Assembly (NCBI RefSeq): GCF_000805335.1
Contig: NZ_KN708638.1
Location: 3,787,107 to 3,821,582, forward strand
Length of the DNA stretch: 34,476 bases
Direction: 5' to 3'
DNA from: Streptomyces sp. CT34
Lineage (GTDB): Bacteria; Actinomycetota; Actinomycetes; Streptomycetales; Streptomycetaceae
Shown: piece by piece, positions 22,251 through 30,451 of the stretch
How the letters are laid out: the number at the start of each line of letters is the position of its first letter
Numbering within the stretch: position 1 is the stretch's first letter
The notes under the pieces: model-generated
The model's database searches: none
What the model saw: only the letters and a program-made list of their open reading frames with translations
What the model was told of the DNA's origin: nothing
Translations under genes and position numbers: made by a program

Positions 22251-23678
22251 ATGCCCGACATGACCCGACGCAGACTCCTCGGCTCGGCTGCCGGCGCGCT
22301 CGGCGGGGCCGCCGCGCTGTCGCTGCTGCCGCCCAGCGTCCAGAAGGCCGTCGCCGCCGGTCCGCCGCGTCACGGCTCGCTCCGCGACATCGAGCACGTC
22401 GTCATGCTGATGCAGGAGAACCGTTCTTTCGATCACTACTTCGGCACCCTGCGCGGCGTCCGCGGCTTCGCGGACCCGGACGCGATCGAGCTCCCCGACG
22501 GCCGGTCCGTCTTCTACCAGCCGGACCCGCAGAACCCGGACGGGTATCTGCTGCCGTTCCGCCTCAACACCCACACCTCCAGCGCCCAGGCCATCCCGTC
22601 CACCAGCCACGCCTGGTCCGTACAGCACGAGGCGTGGAACGGCGGCAGGATGGACCGCTGGCTGCCGGCGCACCGCAAGGCCGACGGCGTCAACGGCCCG
22701 TACGTGATGGGCTACCACACCCGCCAGGACATCCCGTTCCAGTTCGCCCTCGCGGAGGCGTTCACCCTCTGCGACAACTACTTCTGCTCCGTCTTCGGCC
22801 CGACCTGGCCGAACCGGCTGTACTGGATGACCGGCACCCTCGACCCCGGCGGCACCCGGGGCGGGCCGGTCCTCGACAACACCGCGCCCGAGCCGTACCG
22901 CTGGACCACCTATGCGGAGCGGTTGCAGAAGGCCGGCGTCGGCTGGAAGGTCTACCAGGAGGAGGACGACTACGGCTGCAACCTGCTCAAGCAGTTCCAG
23001 ACGTTCCGGGACTCCAAGCCGGGCAGCGCGCTGTACGAGCGCGGGATGCGGCCGGGGCCGGCCGGCGCCTTCGAGGAGGACGCCCGCAACGACAGGCTGC
23101 CGGCCGTCTCGTGGATCATCCCGACCAGCTACCAGTCCGAGCACCCCGACTTCCTGCCGGCCGCCGGCGCCGACTTCGTGGCCCGGAAGATCGAGGCGAT
23201 AGCCGCCAACCCCAAGGTGTGGGCCAAGACGGCCTTCATCCTCAACTACGACGAGAACGACGGCCTCTTCGACCATGTGCCGCCGCCGGTGCCGTCCAGG
23301 GGGACGAAGAACGAGTTCGTGCACGGCCTGCCGATCGGCGGCGGCTTCCCCGTCCCGTGTCTGATCGTCTCGCCCTGGACGGTGGGCGGCTGGGCGGCCG
23401 GCGACGCGTTCGACCACACCTCGGTGCTGCAGTTCCTGGAGCGTTTCACGGGCGTCGAGGAGCCCAACATCAGCGCCTGGCGGCGCGACACGTTCGGCGA
23501 TCTGACCTCGGCGTTCGGTTTCCACAGCCCGGCGCACCACCCGCCGCGGCTGCCGCACGACACCGCCCGGCAACTGGCCGAGGCGAAGTGGGAGGTGGCG
23601 CATCTGCCCAAGCCGAAGCTGCCGGGTGCCGCACAGCAGCCGCCGCGGCAGGAGCACGGCGGGCGCAAGCGCCGCTGA
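22251..23678 (+). CDS. Tat-exported phospholipase C-type phosphoesterase
   Basis: The protein is 475 residues. The N-terminus is a twin-arginine signal (TRRRLLGSAAGALGGAAALS, with a probable cut near AVAAGPP). The phosphoesterase (PF04185-type) domain begins at about residue 45 with the metal-site motif MQENRSFDHYFGTLRG and contains FNLYDENDGLFDH-like sequence (ILNYDENDGLFDHVPPP) and the late motif AFDHTSVLQFLERFTG. It lacks the extra C-terminal domains of long PlcH/PlcN enzymes and ends in a short basic tail. It is predicted to hydrolyse phospholipids or other phosphodiesters outside the cell and release phosphate. The ATG at 22251 was chosen; GTG 22242 and ATG 22260 are alternatives. The upstream PhoP-like repeats fit phosphate control. 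Confidence 0.9.
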   Translation: MPDMTRRRLLGSAAGALGGAAALSLLPPSVQKAVAAGPPRHGSLRDIEHVVMLMQENRSFDHYFGTLRGVRGFADPDAIELPDGRSVFYQPDPQNPDGYLLPFRLNTHTSSAQAIPSTSHAWSVQHEAWNGGRMDRWLPAHRKADGVNGPYVMGYHTRQDIPFQFALAEAFTLCDNYFCSVFGPTWPNRLYWMTGTLDPGGTRGGPVLDNTAPEPYRWTTYAERLQKAGVGWKVYQEEDDYGCNLLKQFQTFRDSKPGSALYERGMRPGPAGAFEEDARNDRLPAVSWIIPTSYQSEHPDFLPAAGADFVARKIEAIAANPKVWAKTAFILNYDENDGLFDHVPPPVPSRGTKNEFVHGLPIGGGFPVPCLIVSPWTVGGWAAGDAFDHTSVLQFLERFTGVEEPNISAWRRDTFGDLTSAFGFHSPAHHPPRLPHDTARQLAEAKWEVAHLPKPKLPGAAQQPPRQEHGGRKRR

Positions 23679-23939
23679 CCGCCGCCCGACCCGTCCCCCC
23701 CGACCGCGCCCCGACCGTCCCCGGGCCTCCTCTCCGGCCTCACCCCGACCTCGCCCCGAACCCACCGACCTCGCCCCGGCCTCGTCCGCGACCGCATCCC
23801 TGACCGCTTCCGTGACCGCATCCGTGGTGTCCGTACCCGCGCGATGTCCGTACCTACGACGGTGCCGTACGGGGCCGGCCTCGTGGTGAGGCCGTTTCCG
23901 TACGGCACCGGTATGTCGCGGCGCGGACCGCGGGGCGGC
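23679..23939. other. Convergent intergenic region with repeats and a large hairpin
   Basis: Between the phospholipase and ccsB stops there is a run of GACCGCNTCCNT-type 12-base repeats (about 23756-23826), followed by the hairpin at 23860-23910. No gene was seen. Confidence 0.6.
23860..23910. terminator. Bidirectional terminator with nested stem
   Basis: Arms CGGTGCCGTACGG (23860-23872) and CCGTACGGCACCG (23898-23910) are perfect 13-bp complements. The loop contains a second stem (GGCCTC/GAGGCC). It lies between two convergent genes. Confidence 0.85.
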
Positions 23940-25025
23940 TCAGACGCCGGCGTAGGAGTGCAGGCCGGTGACGAAGATGTTCACGCCGTAGTAGTTGAAG
24001 AGGTAGCAGGCGAAGGCGATCAGGCCCAGGTAGGCGGCCTTGCGGCCCTTCCAGCCGGCGGTCGCGCGGGCGTGCAGGTAGCAGGCGTAGGCGACCCAGG
24101 TGATGAAGGACCAGACCTCCTTGGGGTCCCAGCCCCAGTAGCGGCCCCAGGCGGCCTCGGCCCAGATGGCGCCCGCGATGATGGTGAACGTCCACAGCGG
24201 GAAGACGGTGGCGTTGACGCGGTAGGCGAACTTGTCGAGCGAGGCGGCCGAGGGCAGCCGCTCCAGTACGGAGGTGGCGAAGTCGCCGGGCTGCTTGCCC
24301 TTCGGGTCGGCGAGCTTGGCCTCGTGGCGGTCGCGGAAGAGGAAGAGCAGGGTGGCGACCGCGCCCATGTAGAGCACCGCGCCGGAGAGGATCGCGCAGG
24401 AGACGTGGATCCACAGCCAGTACGAGTGCAGTGCGGGCACCAGCTGGTCGCTGGCGGTGTACAGGACGCTGACGGCCAGGCCCAGGTCGAGCAGGACGGT
24501 GGTGACCAGCGGCAGGCCGATCCAGCGGACGTTCTTCTTGAAGACCAGCAGGGCCAGGTAGAGGGTCACCGCGACCGCGCCGAAGGTCGTGGAGAACTCG
24601 TACATGTTGCCCCAGGGGGCGCGCTGCACGGACAGGGCGCGGGTGAGCACGCCGCCCACGTGGAGCGCCCAGGCCAGGACGGTCAGCGAGATGGCGATCC
24701 GGCCGTAGAGGTCGCCCTTCTCGGTGCCGCCGTGCGCGCCGGGGCCGTCGGGGACGTCACGGGCGCCGGCCACGGCCTTGGTGATGACCTTCGGCCGCTC
24801 CAGGACGGCGGTGCCCCCCTTCCGGGCCACCTGCACGGAGACCGTCGCGGGCGCCTTGTCCTCGGTGGTCAGCGCCGCGGCGGTGCGGCCGACCTTGCTG
24901 CGGCTGCCGAACACCCACTCGGCCATGTGGGCCACGAAGGCAAGGGTGTAGACAGCCATCGCCGAATAGACCAGCAGATTGCTGTTGTGAGCCAGTGTCT
25001 CGTTGGCTGCGGCAGCGAGGTTCAC
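23940..25025 (-). CDS. ccsB: Cytochrome c assembly protein CcsB/ResC
   Basis: The protein is 361 residues with about eight membrane segments. With ResB it forms the System II haem lyase that moves haem across the membrane and attaches it to apocytochrome c. The haem-handling WWD-type motif is WGRYWGWDPKEVW at 293-305. Candidate haem-ligand His residues are in LAWALHVGG, LWIHVSC and VTGLHSYAG. Residues 55-105 are a hydrophilic insert typical of actinobacterial forms. The GTG start overlaps the resB stop by four bases (GTGA), so the two are coupled. Confidence 0.93.
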   Translation of the reverse strand: MNLAAAANETLAHNSNLLVYSAMAVYTLAFVAHMAEWVFGSRSKVGRTAAALTTEDKAPATVSVQVARKGGTAVLERPKVITKAVAGARDVPDGPGAHGGTEKGDLYGRIAISLTVLAWALHVGGVLTRALSVQRAPWGNMYEFSTTFGAVAVTLYLALLVFKKNVRWIGLPLVTTVLLDLGLAVSVLYTASDQLVPALHSYWLWIHVSCAILSGAVLYMGAVATLLFLFRDRHEAKLADPKGKQPGDFATSVLERLPSAASLDKFAYRVNATVFPLWTFTIIAGAIWAEAAWGRYWGWDPKEVWSFITWVAYACYLHARATAGWKGRKAAYLGLIAFACYLFNYYGVNIFVTGLHSYAGV

Positions 25026-26866
25026 GCGCGCGCTCCTTCGGAGGGATCAGCAGGATCGGCAGAGTCGGTGGGCTCCGTCGGGTCTTGGTCGGTACGGGCG
25101 GCGGGCGCGTCGGTGGCATCCGTATCGGGCGCCGGCCCGGCGTCCGGGGCGATCGGGGCGTCGGGCGTCAGCGCCACGGCGAGGCCGGCCAGCTCTTCCG
25201 GCAGCCGGGCCGACTCGCTGCGGCCGAGGCCGGCCATCTCGACGACGGTGACGCCGTCCGCACCCTTTTCCGCGCGCACCCACACCCGGCGCCGCTGGAT
25301 GAACAGCGAGGCGGCCAGGCCGACCAGGGCGGCGACCGCGCCGGTCAGCGCGAGGCCGTTGCCGGGCTGGTGGGTGATCTTGAAGCTGGCCCAGGTCTTG
25401 ATGCCGTCGAAGGTGATGGAGCCCTCGCCGTTGGGGAGCCTCATCGTGGACTCGGCCTCGATCTCCCGCGGCGAGAGCGTGGCGCCGGAGTGGTTCATCA
25501 TCTGCGCCGCCCGGTCCTTGGGCAGCAGCATCTTCTTGAAGATGTCGCCGCCGGCGTCCTTGTACTGCTTCAGCCGCTTGGTGTCGAGCTGGTAGACGTT
25601 CTGCGGGAGCCCGGAGTCCATGCCGAGGTCGCCGTGCCAGGCGTTCACCGACAGGACGGGGAAGTCCGGCGCGGGGAACTGGGAGAACATCGAGCCGGAG
25701 TTCTTGCCGCCGAAGGTCGGGACGAACAGCGCCTGGAAGCCCAGCTGGTTGCGCTTGCCGTCCTTGGTCTCGGCGCCCGGCACCTTCACCACACCGGAGG
25801 AGGTGAAGTTCTTGGGGTCCTGCGGGAGGAACGGCACCGCGCCGTGGTAGACGACCTGGCCGCGGCCGTCCTTGACGGTGACCACCGGGGCATAGCCGTG
25901 GTTGAGCAGATAGACCCTGTAGCCCTCGACGTCGAGCGGGGTGTTCACCTCCAGCGACCGCTTGTGCTCCGTGCCGTCCGCGCCGGTGAAGTAGCTGATG
26001 TTGGCGCGGAAGGTGCGGGGGGTGCCCCTCTCGGGGCCGGTCCGCTCGTAGGTGGCGTCGAACGAGTTCATGGTGAAGCCGAACGGCGCCATGGTGTCGG
26101 TGTCGAAGAACGGCCCCGACTTGAAGTCGTCGTACTGGGTGAGGCTGTTGGAGAAGCCGTCGCCCTCGGTGATCAGCTTGCCGCCCTCGGACTTCCACAG
26201 GCTGCCGACGGCGAACGCCACCAGCATCACGATCAGCGCGACGTGGAAGACGAGGTTGCCGACCTCGCGCAGGTAGCCCTTCTCGGCGGCGACCGCGGTG
26301 CCGGACCGGTGGGCCCGGAAGCGGCGCTTCTTCAGCATCCGCCGGGCCGCCTCCAGGACCTCCTCGGGCTCCGCCTCCGTACGCCACGTGGTGTACGCGG
26401 GGAGGCGGGTCAGCCGGCGCGGGGCGGCCGGCGGGCGTCCGCGCAGCTGCCCGACGAACTGCCAGCTGCGCGGCACGATGCAGCCGATCAGCGAGATGAA
26501 CAGCAGGAGGTAGATCGCCGAGAACCACACCGAGCTGTAGACGTGGAACATCCCCAGCTTGTCGTAGATCTCGCCGAGGGTGGTGTGCTCGGCCTTGAAC
26601 CGGTCGACCTTGACCGGGTCGATGCCGGTCTGCGGGATCAGCGAGCCGGGGATCGCGCCTATCGACAGCAGGAAGAGCAGCAGCAGCGCCACCCGCATCG
26701 AGGTCAGCTGCCGCCAGAACCAGCGCGCCCAGCCGAGGGGGCCGAGCGAGGGGAGGCTGATGTCCTCCTTGGGCGCGGTGGAGAGCTGGGATCCGGCGGC
26801 GCCGAGATCACTGCCCGGATCCGCGGTGGCGCCCGGTTCGCCGGTGGTGTCGGTCTTGGTGGACAT
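25022..26866 (-). CDS. resB: Cytochrome c biogenesis protein ResB
   Basis: The protein is 614 residues. After a 45-residue acidic N-terminus come membrane segments at about 57-77 (MRVALLLLFLLSIGAIPGSL), 113-135, and about 205-225 (VFHVALIVMLVAFAVGSLW). A large extracytoplasmic domain follows (IPQTGIDPVKVDRFK earlier, then LEVNTPLDVEGYRVYLLNHG and NAWHGDLGMDSGLPQNVYQL). The last membrane segment is LALTGAVAALVGLAASLFIQ and the tail is Asp/Pro/Ala-rich. It works with CcsB in haem ligation. The ATG lies 3 bases beyond the ccdA stop. Confidence 0.92.
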   Translation of the reverse strand: MSTKTDTTGEPGATADPGSDLGAAGSQLSTAPKEDISLPSLGPLGWARWFWRQLTSMRVALLLLFLLSIGAIPGSLIPQTGIDPVKVDRFKAEHTTLGEIYDKLGMFHVYSSVWFSAIYLLLFISLIGCIVPRSWQFVGQLRGRPPAAPRRLTRLPAYTTWRTEAEPEEVLEAARRMLKKRRFRAHRSGTAVAAEKGYLREVGNLVFHVALIVMLVAFAVGSLWKSEGGKLITEGDGFSNSLTQYDDFKSGPFFDTDTMAPFGFTMNSFDATYERTGPERGTPRTFRANISYFTGADGTEHKRSLEVNTPLDVEGYRVYLLNHGYAPVVTVKDGRGQVVYHGAVPFLPQDPKNFTSSGVVKVPGAETKDGKRNQLGFQALFVPTFGGKNSGSMFSQFPAPDFPVLSVNAWHGDLGMDSGLPQNVYQLDTKRLKQYKDAGGDIFKKMLLPKDRAAQMMNHSGATLSPREIEAESTMRLPNGEGSITFDGIKTWASFKITHQPGNGLALTGAVAALVGLAASLFIQRRRVWVRAEKGADGVTVVEMAGLGRSESARLPEELAGLAVALTPDAPIAPDAGPAPDTDATDAPAARTDQDPTEPTDSADPADPSEGARA

Positions 26867-26869
26867 CAA

Positions 26870-27631
26870 TCAGATCCCAACGGTGGAGCTTTGCGTCCAG
26901 CTCTGGAGCTCGGACATCAGGCTGTCCCAGACGCCGGTGACGAGGAGGATGCCGAGGGCGACCATCATGCCGCCGCCGATCCGCATCACCCATACGTAGT
27001 GCCGCTTGACCCAGCCGAACGCGCCGAGCACCCGGCGGAAGGCGAGCGCCACGGCGATGAACGGCAGGCCCAGCCCCAGACAGTAGGCGACGGTCAGCAG
27101 GGCGCCGCGGACGGCGCTGGCCTGGTAGAGGGAGAGCGTGTTGACGGCGGTGAGGGTGGGGCCCAGGCACGGTGTCCAGCCGACGCCGAAGAGCATCCCG
27201 ATCACCGGCGCGCCGGCCAGTCCCATGGCGGGCTTCTTGTGGAAGCGCAGTTCGCGCTGGCCGAAGCGCTTGAGCACGCCCGCGAAGGCCAGCCCGAGCA
27301 GGATCATCAGCACGCCGAGGACGCGCGAGATGGTGTCCTTGTAGCTCTGGAGGTTCTGCCCGAAGAACCCGAAGAGGGCGCCGGTGGAGACGAAGACGGC
27401 GGTGAAGCCGAGGACGAAGAGGGAGGCGCCGGCCAGCATCCGGCCGCGCCGGGCCTCCGCCAGGTCGGTGCCGGTGACGCCGGTGACGTACGACATGTAG
27501 CCCGGGACCAGCGGCAGGACGCAGGGCGAGAAGAACGAGACCAGCCCGGCGAACAGGGCGACGGGCACCGCGGCGAGCAGCGCGCCGGAGAGGACGGTCT
27601 GGTTCTGCGCGGTGGCGGCGAGCGCGATCAC
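26870..27631 (-). CDS. ccdA: Thiol:disulfide transporter CcdA
   Basis: The protein is 253 residues with six membrane segments. CcdA passes reducing power from cytoplasmic thioredoxin to extracytoplasmic ResA, keeping the apocytochrome CxxCH cysteines reduced. The two redox cysteines are C37 (FFSPCVLPLVPGY) and C155 (GWTPCLGPTLTAV), each with the family's Pro-Cys context. The start is GTG, 4 bases after the resA stop. It is part of the resA-ccdA-resB-ccsB operon. Confidence 0.95.
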   Translation of the reverse strand: MIALAATAQNQTVLSGALLAAVPVALFAGLVSFFSPCVLPLVPGYMSYVTGVTGTDLAEARRGRMLAGASLFVLGFTAVFVSTGALFGFFGQNLQSYKDTISRVLGVLMILLGLAFAGVLKRFGQRELRFHKKPAMGLAGAPVIGMLFGVGWTPCLGPTLTAVNTLSLYQASAVRGALLTVAYCLGLGLPFIAVALAFRRVLGAFGWVKRHYVWVMRIGGGMMVALGILLVTGVWDSLMSELQSWTQSSTVGI

Positions 27632-27635
27632 GCGA

Positions 27636-28250
27636 TCACTTCTCGGCGATCAGCGGGTCGACCATCTTGCGCAGGTCGTCCTCCGCGAGCGGGCCGATCG
27701 AGCGGGCGGCGATCCGGCCCTGCTTGTCGATGGCGATCGTGGAGGGGATGGACTGCGGGTTGAGGCTGCCCTTGGGGAAGCGCAGCATCAGCCGGCCGGT
27801 CGGGTCGAACAGGCTCGGGTAGGGCACCTGGTGCTGTTCCTCGAACTGGGTGGCCTGCGACTTCTCGGAGTCGCGGGTGTTGATCCCGATGAACTGGACG
27901 CCCTTGTCCTTGTCCTCGTTCGCGACCTTGGCGAAGTTCGGGGCCTCGGCGATGCAGGGCCCGCACCAGGAACCCCACACGTTGATGATGACGACCTTGC
28001 CCCTGTAGTCGGCCACGTTCAGCTTCTTGCCGGTGGTGGTCTCGCCGGACAGGGCGGGCGCCGGCTCCCGCTCGTCGGGCTTGACGGTGTCGACGCCGTT
28101 CTTGCCCTGGACGAACCGGGTCTGCGCCGAGCCGCCGGAGGCACCGTCCCCGCAGGCGCTCAGCGTCAGCGAGGCCACTGCGGCTCCTGCGGCGAGCAGG
28201 GTGAGACGGCGGCGACTCGTGAGGCGGCGGGGGGCGCGGGCGTCACTCAT
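27636..28250 (-). CDS. resA: ResA-like thioredoxin-fold lipoprotein
   Basis: The protein is 204 residues. The N-terminus is a lipoprotein signal (LAAGAAVASLTLSAC) with lipidation Cys33. The TlpA/ResA thioredoxin domain follows (about 60-200), with the redox pair C96-G-P-C99 in NVWGSWCGPC, then INTRDSEKSQATQFEEQH and the cis-Pro region LNPQSIPSTIAID. It reduces the cysteines of apocytochrome c outside the membrane, with electrons from CcdA. The ATG at 28250 fits the signal peptide, although no strong ribosome site is seen. It heads the four-gene cytochrome c assembly operon. Confidence 0.93.
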   Translation of the reverse strand: MSDARAPRRLTSRRRLTLLAAGAAVASLTLSACGDGASGGSAQTRFVQGKNGVDTVKPDEREPAPALSGETTTGKKLNVADYRGKVVIINVWGSWCGPCIAEAPNFAKVANEDKDKGVQFIGINTRDSEKSQATQFEEQHQVPYPSLFDPTGRLMLRFPKGSLNPQSIPSTIAIDKQGRIAARSIGPLAEDDLRKMVDPLIAEK

Positions 28251-28378
28251 GTGAAAAGTTTCGCATGGGCTGATTCCGGATCTTCCGCGCCCCCCTCGCA
28301 CCGCCGCGCCGCGGAGAAAGGGGCATGTCAGGCCGAGCACGGCGGGCGCTTTCGGGCCCTCCCGGCGCGGCGCGCGGA

Positions 28379-29599
28379 TCAGATCTCGGACAGATACGCC
28401 TGCCAGCCGCCGGTCGGCTGCTCGCCGACGCCGATCTGCTGGAGCTTGCGGACTATGCGGGGGTCCTGGGCGTCTATCCAGTCGGTGAACTGCCGGAAGG
28501 ACACCAGCCGGACGTCCTTGTTCCGCTCGTTGGCTATGTGCTTGAGCGCTTCCTCGACGGCGTCCATGTAGATGCCGCCGTTCCACTCCTCGAAGTGGTT
28601 GCCGATGAAGAACGGCGCGCGATTGGTCTCGTAGGCCCGGCGGAATCCGGATATGTACGCGTCGGTGGCCTGCCGGCGCCAGCCCGGGTAGTTGGCCGAC
28701 GGTGCCTTGGTGGAGTTCTGCGACTGGTTGGCGAGCATGTTGTAGTCCATCGAGAGCACCTCGAAGGGGTGGCCGGGGAAGGGTATCTGCTGGAGCGGGA
28801 AGTCCCAGATCCCGTACTTCTTCCTGGGCCACATCTGGAGGCCGCCGGGCGAACTCGCGTCATAGCGCCAGCCCAGTTCCCGGGCGGTGGGCAGCAGGTT
28901 TTCCTGGCCGAGCAGACAGGGCGTACGGCCGCCGACCAATTCCCTGCGGTAGTCGAAAGGCAGCGGTTCGGCCTCCGCGAAGCCGGTGTGCGTACGCCAC
29001 TTGGTGACGAATTGCATCGCCTGGTCTATCTCGGACTGCCAGTGCTCGGGCGTCCAGTGCTTGACGCTGCCGCTGCCGGAGCAGAAGTGGCCGTTGAAGT
29101 GGGTGCCGACCTCGTGGCCGTCCAGCCAGGCCGCGCGCACATTGGTCAGGGTTTCCTTGATGTGGGTACCGCTGAGATAACCGATGGCGGAGGCACCCGG
29201 CTCGTTGTTCGGCGGGAGATAGAGGTGCTTCTTCTCCTCGGGCAGCAGATACAGCCCGGAGAGGAAGAAGGTCATGGTCGCGCCGTGGTCCTTGGCGAGC
29301 TGCCGGAACCGGGGGAAGAGGCCGTTGCCGACCTCCCCCGCCCCGTCCCAGGAGAAGACGACGAACTGCGGCGGGGGCTGGCCGGGCTCCAGCCGCTCGG
29401 GAGCGCCGGGCTGATGGGGCTGCTCCCCGTAGTTCGCCGTCGAACCGTCACCGATGAGCTGCGGACGCGCCTGCACCGAGTTCTTCACCCGCTGCTTGTC
29501 CGCGCCTTCCTGGCCGGCGGCCGAGCATCCGGCGACACCGAGCGCCGCGGCAGCTCCCACTCCCATCCCCAGCAGGCCCCGCCGACTGATCGCGCCCAT
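28379..29599 (-). CDS. Polysaccharide deacetylase-like lipoprotein
   Basis: The protein is 406 residues. The start ATG at 29599 gives a Tat/lipoprotein signal (AISRRGLLGMGVGAAAALGV, then AGC). The rest looks like a NodB-type deacetylase barrel: FVVFSWDGAGEV at the first strand, MTFFLSGLYLLP, HEVGTHFNGHFC with the metal-binding His-x-x-x-x-His pattern, then a helix-rich part and GNHFEEWNGGIY near the C-terminus. The usual Asp-Asp of the first motif is here Trp-Asp-Gly, so activity may differ from chitin or peptidoglycan deacetylases. It sits between resA and the histidine phosphatase, each with a gap above 120 bases, and so probably has its own promoter in the AT-rich 29600-29744 stretch. Confidence 0.75.
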   Translation of the reverse strand: MGAISRRGLLGMGVGAAAALGVAGCSAAGQEGADKQRVKNSVQARPQLIGDGSTANYGEQPHQPGAPERLEPGQPPPQFVVFSWDGAGEVGNGLFPRFRQLAKDHGATMTFFLSGLYLLPEEKKHLYLPPNNEPGASAIGYLSGTHIKETLTNVRAAWLDGHEVGTHFNGHFCSGSGSVKHWTPEHWQSEIDQAMQFVTKWRTHTGFAEAEPLPFDYRRELVGGRTPCLLGQENLLPTARELGWRYDASSPGGLQMWPRKKYGIWDFPLQQIPFPGHPFEVLSMDYNMLANQSQNSTKAPSANYPGWRRQATDAYISGFRRAYETNRAPFFIGNHFEEWNGGIYMDAVEEALKHIANERNKDVRLVSFRQFTDWIDAQDPRIVRKLQQIGVGEQPTGGWQAYLSEI

Positions 29600-29744
29600 A
29601 GGTCGTCCCCATCCGTGCTCAACAGACCCCATATCCATATAAACGGACATTGAAGGAGAGAGCATGTCGGAGGACGATGTTCCGCGCTAATCGCTCACAA
29701 TGCGCATTTCTTTCGAATATGACATACCGCTACATGACGTCTTG

Positions 29745-30425
29745 TCAGGCTCCGAAAGCCTTACCTTTCCCCTTGACGGGTTTGGCGCCGGCCAGAAGGT
29801 GGGAGGGAACCAGGTCGCGCGCCGGCTCGCTGTACCCCACCGAGATGATCTTGTCGCCGTGGAACGTGAACGACGTCAGCGAGGCCAGCGTGCACTGCCG
29901 CTTCCGCGGGTCGTGCCACAGCCGGCGCCGCTCGGCGAAGCTGCGCACGATCCAGATCGGCAGCTGATGGCTGACCGCCACCGCCTCGTGCCCGCGGGCC
30001 GCGTCCCGCGCCGCGCCGAGCGCCGCCATCATCCGCACGACCTGCTCGATGTACGGCTCGCCCCACGACGGGCGGAACGGATTCGTCAGGTACTTCCAGT
30101 TGCCCGGCTTCTTCAGCGCGCCGTCGCCCACCCCGAAGGTCTTGCCCTCGAAGACGTTGGCCGCCTCGATCAGCCGCTCGTCGGTCGCCGTCGTCAGCCC
30201 GTGCACCCCGGCGATCGGCGCCGCCGTCTCCTGCGCGCGCTCCAGCGGCGAGGCCACCACATGGGTGATGTCCCGCCCCGCGAGGTGCTCGGCGACCCGG
30301 TCGGCCATCTTCCGCCCCAGGTCGGAGAGGTGGTAGCCGGGCCGGCGCCCGTAGAGCACGCCCTCGGGGTTGTGCACCTCGCCGTGCCGCATCAGATGCA
30401 CGACGGTGATGTCCTGGCTGCTCAT
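29745..30425 (-). CDS. Histidine phosphatase (phosphoglycerate mutase-like) family protein
   Basis: The protein is 226 residues. The catalytic RHG motif is at VVHLMRHGEVHNP (His at about residue 12). The second His is in AVSHQLPIW and the acidic/Arg elements are in ASPLERAQETA. It is too divergent for a true glycolytic mutase and is better called a phosphatase. The start at 30425 (MSSQDITVVHL) has GGGAG 9 bases upstream; ATG 30434 is possible. It follows hemL by about 26 bases on the same strand, so the two are probably cotranscribed. Confidence 0.88.
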   Translation of the reverse strand: MSSQDITVVHLMRHGEVHNPEGVLYGRRPGYHLSDLGRKMADRVAEHLAGRDITHVVASPLERAQETAAPIAGVHGLTTATDERLIEAANVFEGKTFGVGDGALKKPGNWKYLTNPFRPSWGEPYIEQVVRMMAALGAARDAARGHEAVAVSHQLPIWIVRSFAERRRLWHDPRKRQCTLASLTSFTFHGDKIISVGYSEPARDLVPSHLLAGAKPVKGKGKAFGA

Positions 30426-30451
30426 GTCACCCATCTCCCGGTCCGCCTCCC

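Noticed and set aside
24995..27763. 922-codon plus-strand open frame
   Set aside because: It lies opposite resB and ccdA, which have clear motifs, overlaps and family lengths. Its translation is low complexity (Val/Glu/Gln/Gly).
29745..30425. True glycolytic phosphoglycerate mutase
   Set aside because: The RHG motif is present, but the rest does not match GpmA. Histidine phosphatase family is the safer call.
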